A DNA stretch of 17,173 bases from Actinomycetota bacterium (GTDB lineage: Bacteria; Actinomycetota; Humimicrobiia; Humimicrobiales; Humimicrobiaceae). The stretch is from contig JADHVM010000016.1 of NCBI GenBank assembly GCA_016783985.1, forward strand, positions 1 through 17,173, in the 5' to 3' direction. The notes under the pieces were generated by a model that saw nothing but the letters and a program-made list of their open reading frames with translations, was not told the DNA's origin and did no database searches. This document shows, piece after piece, positions 1-6,857 of the stretch (its first letter is position 1; every line of letters begins with the position of its first letter). The position numbers and the translations under genes are program-made.

Positions 1-1254
1 GTAATATGCATCATTACATAACAAAGCATTTTCAATTAATAGCTTCAGGGCAATGCTGCTTTCAAAGTTACCTGTAACTGGAGTATCTTTCTTTTTTCTT
101 AACTTTCTATTCTTAAATAATTTTTTATACTCAATTTCTTCTTCCAAACCCGAAAATATTTTTTTTACCATCATTTTATTCTCAGTTAGTGTTCCTGTTT
201 TGTCAGTACATATAACTGAGACACTTCCAAGAGTTTCAACTGAACTTAGTTTTCTGACTATAGCATTATTTTTTGCCATTTTCTGAACACCAAGAGCAAG
301 CGAAACAGTAACTATTGCAGGAAGCCCTTCGGGTATGGCAGCAACAGCAAGAGCAACCGCTACAAGCAGCATCTCGCCAAGTTCATTTCCTTTAAGTATT
401 CCAGAGGCAAAAACTATAGCGCTTACAATAATACAGATGATGCCAATTTTCTTTCCAACAGTTTTTAATTCTATTTGTAGTGGCGTTAATTCTTCTTTTT
501 GCTGAACAAGATTTGCAATTTTACCAATTTCGGTATTTCCCCCAGTTTCAATAACTATTGCGCTACATCTTCCCTTAACAATAGTTGTTCCACTAAAAAG
601 CATATTTTTCCTGTCTCCCAGTGTGAGGTTGGTTTTTTTAAATGGGGTAGTTATTTTATCTACTGACATTGATTCACCAGTAATTATAGATTCGTCTGCC
701 TGAAGATTTACTTCACTAATAACTCTGCAATCGGCTGGAACTAAATCCCCGGATACTAATTTTATTAAATCACCTGGGACAAGGTATTTGGAGTTAATAT
801 TTTCTTCTTTGCCATCCCTTATGACTATTGCAGTAGGGGAAGCCAGTTCCTTTAACGCCTGCAGGGCTTTTTCAGCGCGATATTCCTGTATAAATCCCAG
901 AGTAGAATTTATTACAAGGATTACTACAATTACAATTGCATCTGAAATTTCTCTTATAAGAATTCCAGAGATAAAAGCTGCTGCTATAAGTATCCAGATC
1001 ATAAAGTCATTAAATTGAGAAATAAATATTTTAAACGGAGTGCGGCCTTTTTTTTCTTCTAATTCGTTAAGTCCAGATTTTTTAATTCTTTCCTGTGCTT
1101 CCTTGCTACTTATTCCATTATTTAAATTAGTTTTTAAAATGGCTGATATATCAGCAATAGCTTTTGTATGCCAGATTGCTCTGCCAGGAGAATTTTGATT
1201 CGGACTGCTGGGCTCTGTTTTGTTTTTTAATATTTTTTGTTTGCTTGTATTCAT
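1..1254 (-). CDS. Cation-transporting P-type ATPase, Ca2+ type (partial, N-terminal 418 residues)
   Basis: This is the N-terminal part of a P-type ATPase, an integral membrane pump that couples ATP hydrolysis to cation export. The reading frame is open from the ATG at 1254 to the left edge. Visible in order are an N-terminal cation-ATPase domain (about residues 25-75), a first membrane hairpin (about 85-121), the actuator domain with TGES at 192-195, a second membrane pair with PEGLPA at 308-313, and the phosphorylation motif DKTGTLT at 351-357 with D351 as the phospho-acceptor. PEGLPA in the fourth membrane helix is typical of the SERCA/PMR1-like (P2A) calcium pumps, whereas Na,K-ATPases have PEGLL. 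Calcium is therefore the likeliest ion, but the helices that complete the ion site lie outside the window. The start has no clear Shine-Dalgarno sequence. It follows the acyltransferase by 43 bases and could be co-transcribed with it. Confidence 0.93.
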   Translation of the reverse strand, partial: MNTSKQKILKNKTEPSSPNQNSPGRAIWHTKAIADISAILKTNLNNGISSKEAQERIKKSGLNELEEKKGRTPFKIFISQFNDFMIWILIAAAFISGILIREISDAIVIVVILVINSTLGFIQEYRAEKALQALKELASPTAIVIRDGKEENINSKYLVPGDLIKLVSGDLVPADCRVISEVNLQADESIITGESMSVDKITTPFKKTNLTLGDRKNMLFSGTTIVKGRCSAIVIETGGNTEIGKIANLVQQKEELTPLQIELKTVGKKIGIICIIVSAIVFASGILKGNELGEMLLVAVALAVAAIPEGLPAIVTVSLALGVQKMAKNNAIVRKLSSVETLGSVSVICTDKTGTLTENKMMVKKIFSGLEEEIEYKKLFKNRKLRKKKDTPVTGNFESSIALKLLIENALLCNDAYY

Positions 1255-1260
1255 TATCCA

Positions 1261-1285
1261 AACTTTTAATAATATTATTAAAGTT
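1261..1285. repeat. AT-rich inverted repeat between acyltransferase and ATPase genes
   Basis: Positions 1265-1282 read TTTAATAATATTATTAAA, a perfect 18-base palindrome. With one slipped base it extends to arms AACTTT and AAAGTT (1261-1285). It fills most of the 43-base gap between two co-directional minus-strand genes. It could be an operator, or a weak hairpin in the transcript. Made only of A and T at its core, it would form an unstable hairpin, so a regulatory role is unproven. Confidence 0.35.
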
Positions 1286-1297
1286 AAATTCTTTTAT

Positions 1298-2152
1298 TTA
1301 TTCTGCCCAGATGTTATGGAACATTTCCCATTCTTCAATATTTTCTTTTATATATTTTTCCATAACTCTTATCACCTTTGCCATATTGATCTTGATTAAC
1401 TCTTCTTTATTTCCCTCTCTTTGAAGTTCAATAGGTTTTCCAATTATTTGGTAATGGTTATATTTACTCTTCCTTATAACAAAGCTTGGAATAAGTTGTG
1501 CGCCTGTTTTTAGTGCAATTTGAACTGCTCCAGTTGGAAGGTAAGCTTTTTTCCCAAAGAATTCAGTAGGTTTTGCATTTCCAAAAGGGTCCAAGTCTGT
1601 TGGTATTGCAATTATTTCATTGTTCCTTAAAATTCTAAATACATGAAGAATCTTATTTGCATAAATTATTTTAAATCCTTTTGCAAGCCTTCTATTCTCG
1701 AAAAAATTATTTGTGCGGTGATATGGCCTTTCCAGGCCTATCCCCCATATCTTATAACCTTCTATGGCAACCCTGCAAGCTCCCCATTCAAAATTTCCAA
1801 TATGGGCTGTAAAGATTACTATGCCCCTGCCTTTTTTTAAAGCTTTGTCTAAATTATCCAAACCAACAATTTCAACCCTTTCTCTAAGTTTTTCTTTAGA
1901 GATTATAGGCAGTTTTAAAAAATCTGCTACATTTTTTAGCCAGTTGATATAGATTTTTCCAACTATACGGTGAACTCTCCTGCTATTTTTGTCCAGGTTT
2001 AGTACATTAGAGACATTAGTTTTAAGTTCATCTAAATATAACCCAAATGTAAAAGAGAGCTTGGCAACTATTATGGCAATAAAGTAAGTAAAGAAATATG
2101 GTGTTGTAAATGCAATAAGCTCAACAAATTTATATCCAAGAAATATTAGCAC
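1298..2152 (-). CDS. LpxL/HtrB-family lysophospholipid acyltransferase
   Basis: This is a 284-residue acyltransferase of the bacterial LpxL/LpxM superfamily, which includes lipid A late acyltransferases and the actinobacterial phosphatidylinositol mannoside acyltransferase PatA. An N-terminal hydrophobic segment (about residues 1-35) would anchor it to the inner membrane. The catalytic HX4E motif is seen as AHIGNFE, with H117 and E122. Downstream, TDLDP, FFGKKAYLPTGAVQIAL and TGAQLIPSFV match the conserved blocks of the family. Length is normal to slightly short. The start is GTG at 2152, preceded by AGAGGTG six bases upstream. The acceptor lipid cannot be told: no lpx or mannoside genes are nearby, so lipid A, another glycolipid or a phospholipid are all possible. 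The P-type ATPase follows on the same strand. Confidence 0.85.
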   Translation of the reverse strand: MLIFLGYKFVELIAFTTPYFFTYFIAIIVAKLSFTFGLYLDELKTNVSNVLNLDKNSRRVHRIVGKIYINWLKNVADFLKLPIISKEKLRERVEIVGLDNLDKALKKGRGIVIFTAHIGNFEWGACRVAIEGYKIWGIGLERPYHRTNNFFENRRLAKGFKIIYANKILHVFRILRNNEIIAIPTDLDPFGNAKPTEFFGKKAYLPTGAVQIALKTGAQLIPSFVIRKSKYNHYQIIGKPIELQREGNKEELIKINMAKVIRVMEKYIKENIEEWEMFHNIWAE

Positions 2153-2346
2153 CTACGACACCTCTTTATTAATTATTATTAATAGAACAGTATAAATATT
2201 TTTTTTATGATAATGTATAATAATATTAGATTTTGTATTTAAATAAAAGTGTTTTTAAAATTTAGCAAGATGTAATTTACAATTATTTTTTTATATGACT
2301 AGCTGCAATTTTATTATGTAAAGTTTAAACAAGGGGTGATTTATTA
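2153..2346. promoter_or_regulatory. Divergent AT-rich spacer with small dyads
   Basis: This 194-base spacer separates the minus-strand acyltransferase from the plus-strand release-factor-like gene and must hold the promoters of both. It contains TGTAA-T-TTACA (2271-2281), a perfect dyad, and TATTAAT/ATTAATA (2167-2184, 4-base spacer). A TATAAT occurs at 2216-2221, but no well-spaced -35 partner was found on the plus strand. No coding potential was seen. Exact promoters cannot be assigned. Confidence 0.35.
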
Positions 2347-3504
2347 ATGGCAAAACAGAAAAGCAAGTTAATGGATTTATCAGAAGTATTGGATTACAAG
2401 CCATCCAATCATTTGGTAATCAGTATGTATTTATTAGTAGATAGCACCAGGGTATTAAAAAAGAATTATCTTACCAAGCTTAACTCTATGATTACCGAGA
2501 GTAAAGAGAATATAGAATCTGATTTAAAAATAGAAAAAGCACAAAAGAAAAATATTTATAATTTACTGGAAAAGATAAAAAAGTATGTTAATGATAAATT
2601 TATGGCAAATTCAACAAGAGCACTTCTTATATATGCAGCAGAAGATGGTTTATGGAAGGTATTGCGGCTTCCAGTAATATTAAGATCAAAGATAGTAATA
2701 GACCCAAAACCACATACCCAGAGTCTGAGAACTTTGCTTGAAAATTCTAAAAAGTATGGAGTTTTATTAATTAATAGGGAGAAGGCACAGATTTATTCTG
2801 TTTATATTGGAGAAATTGAAGAATATCTTGCAGCTTTTATCAGCGAAGTTCCCTCTAAAGTTAATTTTAGGAGTCAAGCTGCATTCAGGGAGAAAAAAAT
2901 CCTAAGCAGGATTGAAGAAAAACTTCACCATTTCTTTAAGTCAGTTAATGATAGAACTCTTGAATTGTTCAGGGAGGGAAAATTTGATAATTTAATTCTT
3001 GCGGGGAGAAAAGGTATATTGCCACAGTTTGCAAATTATCTCCATAGTTACTTGCAGTCAAAATGTATTGGTAGTATTTATGCTGAGCCTGATTCATCAG
3101 AATCTTTTATTAAGGAGAAAGTACAAGAAATTATTGGAAGCTTTGAAATAAAAACTAAAAATAATCTGATAAATAAGTTATTTGATGAATATAATCCAAA
3201 TGGCTGGGGTGTACTTGGGATTGAAGCAGTTATTAGTTCTCTTCTTGTAGAACAGATTAGAACAATTATATACGATAGATATTTCAAACAGGAAGGGTAT
3301 ATTTGTAATTCTTGTAAATATATGACTATAAAATCAAAAGAAAAGTGCCCTTACTGTGAAAGTGATCTGATTTATTACAATGATATAGTTGATGAGATAG
3401 TTGAAGATGCATTGAATCAGAATTGTGAAGTAATAGATACGGAAGGTAATGAAAAATTAAATGAAGCTGGCAGTATCGGGGCTGTGCTTAGATATAAATT
3501 ATAA
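2347..3504 (+). CDS. eRF1-like peptide-chain-release-factor family protein (baeRF type)
   Basis: This 385-residue soluble protein resembles the bacterial archaeo-eukaryotic release factor (baeRF) families, close to the family 10 type. The N-terminal region is helical and lysine-rich. A central region about residues 120-300 matches the RNase H/L7Ae-like domains of eRF1 relatives. A zinc-ribbon insert has CNSC at 320-323 and CPYC at 334-337. The C terminus GSIGAVLRYKL matches the conserved end of this superfamily. No GGQ tripeptide, the catalytic signature of true eRF1, is present, so canonical peptide release is unlikely. Families of this kind are thought to act on stalled ribosomes, but that is inference here. 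The ATG at 2347 is preceded by AAGGGGTG at good spacing. It stands alone, convergent with nrdR. Confidence 0.72.
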   Translation: MAKQKSKLMDLSEVLDYKPSNHLVISMYLLVDSTRVLKKNYLTKLNSMITESKENIESDLKIEKAQKKNIYNLLEKIKKYVNDKFMANSTRALLIYAAEDGLWKVLRLPVILRSKIVIDPKPHTQSLRTLLENSKKYGVLLINREKAQIYSVYIGEIEEYLAAFISEVPSKVNFRSQAAFREKKILSRIEEKLHHFFKSVNDRTLELFREGKFDNLILAGRKGILPQFANYLHSYLQSKCIGSIYAEPDSSESFIKEKVQEIIGSFEIKTKNNLINKLFDEYNPNGWGVLGIEAVISSLLVEQIRTIIYDRYFKQEGYICNSCKYMTIKSKEKCPYCESDLIYYNDIVDEIVEDALNQNCEVIDTEGNEKLNEAGSIGAVLRYKL

Positions 3505-3577
3505 AAAGAGAATAGGATTAGGAAAAGTAATAACCTGTGGGAATTCTAATGATTGATATGCTAATTTTGAAAATTTT

Positions 3578-4024
3578 TTAAGAATTTTTCAGTTTTGAAA
3601 GTTCACTTGTAAAATGCTCAATATCATCAAACTGTTTATATACAGATGCAAATCTTATATAAGCAACTTTATCAAGATTTCTTAGTCTTTGGAGGACTAA
3701 GTTTCCTATTTCTTTGGTGCTGATTTCACCTGAAGGCAGGTTTCTAATTTCACCCTCGACATCATAAACAATTTGTTCCAGCACTTTTTTACTTATATTT
3801 CTTTTAATACATGCTCTTATAAGACCGCTTAATATTTTATTTCTATCAAAAGGCTGCCTGGTACCATCTTTTTTAATTACTGCTACAAGCTCTAATCTTT
3901 CATAAGTTGTAAATCTTTTACCACAGTTCTGGCATACTCTTCTTCTCCTAATACTGTCACTGGAGTCTGTGAGTCTTGAGTCTATAACTTTATTATCTAG
4001 ATTTCCGCAATAAGGACATTTCAT
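3578..4024 (-). CDS. nrdR: Transcriptional repressor NrdR
   Basis: NrdR is the ATP/dATP-sensing repressor of ribonucleotide reductase genes, acting on 16-base NrdR boxes in promoters. This 148-residue protein has the normal family length. The N-terminal zinc ribbon has CPYC at 3-6 and CQNC at 31-34, with the RRRR stretch before the second pair and the FTTYER sequence after it. The ATP-cone domain covers about residues 46-136, with KKDGTRQPFDRNKILSGL and the conserved VYKQFDD near its end. The start codon lies one base beyond the plsY stop, with its Shine-Dalgarno AGGGGA inside the end of plsY, so the two are almost certainly one operon. No ribonucleotide reductase gene lies in the window. A likely NrdR box lies in the spacer upstream of plsY, pointing to autoregulation or control of the divergent gene. 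Confidence 0.97.
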   Translation of the reverse strand: MKCPYCGNLDNKVIDSRLTDSSDSIRRRRVCQNCGKRFTTYERLELVAVIKKDGTRQPFDRNKILSGLIRACIKRNISKKVLEQIVYDVEGEIRNLPSGEISTKEIGNLVLQRLRNLDKVAYIRFASVYKQFDDIEHFTSELSKLKNS

Positions 4025-4025
4025 T

Positions 4026-4673
4026 TTACATTCCCCTAAAAAAAGGTTTAAATATTCTTTTAATGACAGGACTTACATCTCTCCTGCCCCTTGTAAAATA
4101 AGATCTAAGCAGGCTATAGCTTTTAATACTGTATACTATAGCAACCAGAATAACAAATATTGCGTAGTAGTAGCTATCTTCTCTATACCAGAGGAAAAAT
4201 GAAAAGAAAAAATAACTAACAGATGTTGCAACATAAGAATCTTTTATAAGAAATAGAGCTACTGGGACAAATAATAAATAGAGAAAAAGAAATGATAATG
4301 GTGAGAAAAATAACAACCCTCCCAGGAAAGTGGATATTCCTTTTCCACCCTTAAAACCGATGTAAATCATCCAATTATGCCCGATAACAGCGGCTACAAC
4401 TGCTAAGAGTGGTATAAAAGGATGGTTGCCTGAAAATTTTGTTGCAAGATATGCTGCAAGAGCACCTTTCCCAAAATCTGTAATTATTACTAAGACTCCT
4501 GCCAATTTTCCAACACTTGTAAATGTATTCATACCCCCAATGCTTCTACTTCCAGTTTTATAAATATCTATTTTCTTTATTCTTCCTGCGATATATGCTG
4601 ATGGGAAGGAACCTAAAAGATATGAAACAATTAATATAATAGCGGTACTGAGATAAAAATTTTCCAGGATCAC
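4026..4673 (-). CDS. plsY: Acyl-phosphate:glycerol-3-phosphate acyltransferase PlsY
   Basis: PlsY transfers an acyl group from acyl-phosphate to glycerol-3-phosphate, the first step of phospholipid synthesis in most bacteria. This 215-residue membrane protein has about five hydrophobic segments. Family motifs are visible: GSFPSAYI at 21-28, a second block at 41-49 (GSRSIGGMN) and GHNWMIYIGFKGGKG at 98-112, which carries the conserved His and Lys-Gly-Gly-Lys-Gly loop. The second block is usually GSGNIGATN or similar, so the first Asn is replaced by Ser44, a divergent feature. The start is GTG at 4673, preceded by a strong AAGGAGGT. It is the first gene of a two-gene operon with nrdR. No PlsX gene, which would make its acyl-phosphate donor, is in the window. 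Confidence 0.93.
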   Translation of the reverse strand: MILENFYLSTAIILIVSYLLGSFPSAYIAGRIKKIDIYKTGSRSIGGMNTFTSVGKLAGVLVIITDFGKGALAAYLATKFSGNHPFIPLLAVVAAVIGHNWMIYIGFKGGKGISTFLGGLLFFSPLSFLFLYLLFVPVALFLIKDSYVATSVSYFFFSFFLWYREDSYYYAIFVILVAIVYSIKSYSLLRSYFTRGRRDVSPVIKRIFKPFFRGM

Positions 4674-4779
4674 TTTACCTCCTTATCCTTAAAAATATTT
4701 TAAGTTACTTTTAATTGCTAATAACTTAAATTAGGGACAAGTGATATTTTTATTATATATACCAATATTTAAAATTCAT

Positions 4780-4795
4780 ATACAATATATAGTAT
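4780..4795. promoter_or_regulatory. Probable NrdR box
   Basis: ATACAATATATAGTAT matches the published NrdR box consensus (acaCwATATATwGtgt) at 14 of 16 positions, including the invariant C, the ATATAT core and the G. It is symmetric except at the two w positions, as expected. It sits 107 bases upstream of plsY-nrdR and 45 bases upstream of the divergent methyltransferase gene. NrdR boxes usually come in pairs about 30-32 bases apart. Only weak half-like matches are seen at 4750-4765 (30 bases away) and 4811-4826 (31 bases away), each 9 of 16. The AT-rich setting raises the chance of coincidence. Confidence 0.6.
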
Positions 4796-4841
4796 TAAAT
4801 TATATCATAAACAAAATTTATGAAAAAATAGATTTGCTATT

Positions 4842-6053
4842 ATGACACCCAGAGAAAGAATAATTGCAGCCCTATCTCATAAAGAGACAGATAAAGTTCC
4901 TGTAGATCTTGGCTCTACGGAGTCTTCCGGAATTACATGGATACCTTATAATAAATTAAAAAATCATTTAAACATAAGTACTGTTACCAAAGTCTTTGAT
5001 ATGATGCAGCTTATTGCGAAAGTTGAACCTGGGGTTTTAAATGCTGTTGGAGCAGATGCGATGCCTTTGCTCATTGAACCCAGAGAGTGGAAACCCTGGC
5101 AGTTTGAAGAGGGGACTATAGTTGAAATTCCCAAGAAAGCAGATTTAGAAAGACTTTCAAATGGAGATACTGTAATGAAAAGTGAAAATAGAACAGTTCT
5201 ATCCAGACTGCCCAGGGGCGGATTTTATTTTGATTCAGTATATCATCCTTTAGAAAATGCTAGGACAGTTGAAGATATTGATGCTGGGGAAGCTTTTTTT
5301 AAAGGATTTGACTGGCCATGTTACTGGGACGAAGATTTTTCTGATATTGCTAAAAAGGCTAAAAAACTTTATAAGGAAACTCAGTATGCAATTGTGGGGA
5401 ATCTATGTGTGCATCTTTTAGCAGCAGGTCAGGAAATAAGGGGCTTTGAGAATTTTATGATGGATTTAGTAATAAATAAAAGTCTTGCACACAGATTGCT
5501 TCAGAAACAGGTGGAGGCATATATGCCGCGTATTGATAGATATATAGAGGCAGTTGGGCCTTACCTGCAAATTATTTTGGTAAATGATGATCTTGGCACC
5601 CAGAATGGTCTACAGATAAAGCCTGAACTTTACCGAGAGATGATAAAACCATACCACAGACAATTGTGGGGATATATAAAAGAAAAAAGCGGAAAGCCTC
5701 TGCTTTTTCATTCATGCGGATCAATATATGAAATTATCCCTGATTTAATAGAAATTGGGGTTGATGCATTAAATCCTGTTCAGGTATCAGCTAAGAATAT
5801 GGATACAGCAAAACTTAAAAAAGAATTTGGAAAGGATTTAACATTCTGGGGTGGAGGTTGTGATTCTCAAAGGATACTTCCTTATGGAACCCAAAAGGAT
5901 GTAAGGGAAGAAGTGAAAAGGAGAGTAAATGATTTAGCTCCAGGCGGTGGATTTGTATTCTGCCAGGTACATAATATCCAGCCTGATGTCCCCCTGGAAA
6001 ATATACTTGCTATGTATGAGGAGCTGGAGAGCAGTAATTCAAGTATATTTTGA
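4842..6053 (+). CDS. Uroporphyrinogen decarboxylase-superfamily methyltransferase (MtaA/MtbA-like)
   Basis: This 403-residue protein of the uroporphyrinogen decarboxylase (URO-D) superfamily folds as a TIM barrel. The N terminus MTPRERIIAALSHKETDKVP is the standard opening of these proteins. It carries the zinc-binding HXC...C pattern of the cobamide-dependent methyltransferases: H290 and C292 in FHSCGS, and C340 in WGGGCDS. True HemE enzymes lack these ligands, so haem synthesis is unlikely. The family transfers methyl groups between a corrinoid protein and a thiol or tetrahydrofolate. No corrinoid protein, reactivase or substrate methyltransferase is adjacent, so substrate and partner are unknown. 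The start lacks a recognisable Shine-Dalgarno sequence. It is divergent from plsY-nrdR and followed by a long spacer before hspR. Confidence 0.85.
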   Translation: MTPRERIIAALSHKETDKVPVDLGSTESSGITWIPYNKLKNHLNISTVTKVFDMMQLIAKVEPGVLNAVGADAMPLLIEPREWKPWQFEEGTIVEIPKKADLERLSNGDTVMKSENRTVLSRLPRGGFYFDSVYHPLENARTVEDIDAGEAFFKGFDWPCYWDEDFSDIAKKAKKLYKETQYAIVGNLCVHLLAAGQEIRGFENFMMDLVINKSLAHRLLQKQVEAYMPRIDRYIEAVGPYLQIILVNDDLGTQNGLQIKPELYREMIKPYHRQLWGYIKEKSGKPLLFHSCGSIYEIIPDLIEIGVDALNPVQVSAKNMDTAKLKKEFGKDLTFWGGGCDSQRILPYGTQKDVREEVKRRVNDLAPGGGFVFCQVHNIQPDVPLENILAMYEELESSNSSIF

Positions 6054-6348
6054 TTAAATAGAATTTAGGATTTTTTTTCTAATCATTTCTCTATAAATAT
6101 CATCTATCTTCTTATCTGTATCATTCATTAAGAACTTCTTTCAGTAAAATATAAACAATCTATTAACAACATTTTTTAGAACTTTAAATTCATTAAACAT
6201 GTTTCTAATTAAATTTCTCTTTTTTAGAGTTTACTTTATATTATCAGAAAAGCTATATGAAAAAAAGTTTCGAGTCTCGGGTAATGTAATATAGTATTAT
6301 TTAATTGTAATGTAAAAAACTTTTTTCAGTTAAAGTGAAAAATTAATT

Positions 6349-6376
6349 TTGCAATCTTATTAAAATCTTTTATAAT
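6349..6376 (+). promoter_or_regulatory. Candidate sigma70-type promoter of hspR-dnaK operon
   Basis: TTGCAA at 6349-6354 and a perfect TATAAT at 6371-6376 are separated by 16 bases; read as TTTGCA the spacing is 17. Transcription would begin near 6383, about 45 bases before hspR. It is the best promoter-like pair in the spacer and the right distance upstream of the operon. Confidence 0.5.
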
Positions 6377-6394
6377 ATACTTTACATTCTTATT

Positions 6395-6407
6395 TTTACC
6401 TGGTAAA
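6395..6407. promoter_or_regulatory. Perfect dyad TTTACC-T-GGTAAA, candidate operator
   Basis: This 13-base perfect palindrome lies just downstream of the predicted start of transcription and about 20 bases before hspR, a typical position for a repressor site. MerR-family proteins bind dyads. It is not the canonical HAIR sequence, so assignment to HspR is inference. Confidence 0.4.
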
Positions 6408-6428
6408 CTTTAAAACAAGTAATTGAGG

Positions 6429-6761
6429 ATGGTGAAAGAATTGTTCAGTGATGAAGATAAAAGTTATCCAATAGAGTTAGTAGCTGAATTTTTAGGAGTT
6501 AACAGCAGAACACTGTATTATTATGAAAAATTCAGCCTGGTTTGTCCCTTGAGAAGGGGCAGAAAGAGATATTATTCTAAGATGGATATAAGATGGTTAG
6601 TATATGTCAGGGAACTTATGTATGAACAGGGGATGAATCTAAGATCTATAATTATTCTGATAAGGAGAAGAGACAATGTGGTCTTGGATAAGTGCCCAGA
6701 AGATGTTGTGGATAGTTTTATGAATTATTTAATGCAGGCCAGTAGCGGGGAAGAGGAGTAA
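6429..6761 (+). CDS. hspR: MerR-family heat-shock regulator, HspR-like
   Basis: This small regulator (110 residues from the ATG at 6429) has a MerR-type winged helix: VAEFLGVNSRTLYYYEKFSL, then RRGRKRYYSKMDI, then the helix LVYVRELMYEQGMNLRSIIIL. The pattern Y-Y-E-K, R-Y-Y-S-x-x-D-I and E-x-G-M-N-L matches HspR, which represses dnaK operons and uses DnaK as co-repressor in Streptomyces. Its place directly before dnaK supports this. The short tail after the HTH fits HspR, which lacks a large effector domain. The start is uncertain. A TTG at 6423 is in frame, and the only purine-rich stretch (GAGG, 6425-6428) abuts the ATG, so GTG 6432 or TTG 6441 are also possible. A gap of 96 bases leads to dnaK. 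Confidence 0.83.
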   Translation: MVKELFSDEDKSYPIELVAEFLGVNSRTLYYYEKFSLVCPLRRGRKRYYSKMDIRWLVYVRELMYEQGMNLRSIIILIRRRDNVVLDKCPEDVVDSFMNYLMQASSGEEE

Positions 6762-6766
6762 AGGAG

Positions 6767-6787
6767 TTTTAATAAATATTATTAAAA
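6767..6787. repeat. AT-rich inverted repeat between hspR and dnaK
   Basis: The arms TTTTAATAA (6767-6775) and TTATTAAAA (6779-6787) are perfectly complementary with a three-base spacer. The element begins six bases after the hspR stop and closely resembles the palindrome at 1265-1282. A TTGCAT (6794-6799) and TAAATT (6818-6823), 18 bases apart, could be a second promoter for dnaK, but this is weak. Confidence 0.35.
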
Positions 6788-6857
6788 ATTGGGTTGCATT
6801 ATTAAATAAAAATTTTTTAAATTACTAAATTAATTAAGAAGAAAGGGAAAATATATT

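Larger units (their letters stand above)
6054..6422. other. 369-base spacer upstream of the heat-shock cluster
   Basis: No gene of any size was supported on either strand. The left part (6054-6240) is plain AT-rich sequence. The right part holds the elements given separately (promoter at 6349-6376, dyad at 6395-6407). It also holds CGAG-T-CTCG (6271-6279), GTAATGTAA repeated at 6281-6289 and 6307-6315, and the inverted form TTACATT at 6382-6388. A good match to the HspR operator HAIR (CTTGAGT-N7-ACTCAAG) or to CIRCE (TTAGCACTC-N9-GAGTGCTAA) was not found by eye. Confidence 0.6.

Noticed and set aside
53..1424. Plus-strand open frames at 53-286, 788-1018 and 1164-1424
   Set aside because: They lie opposite the P-type ATPase and the end of the acyltransferase, both with clear motifs on the minus strand, and resemble no family.
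3505..3577. Possible bidirectional terminator between the baeRF-like gene and nrdR
   Set aside because: T- and A-runs are present, but no convincing GC-containing stem was found.
6271..6279. CGAG-T-CTCG dyad as a HAIR or CIRCE site
   Set aside because: It does not match either consensus and is far upstream of the predicted promoter.
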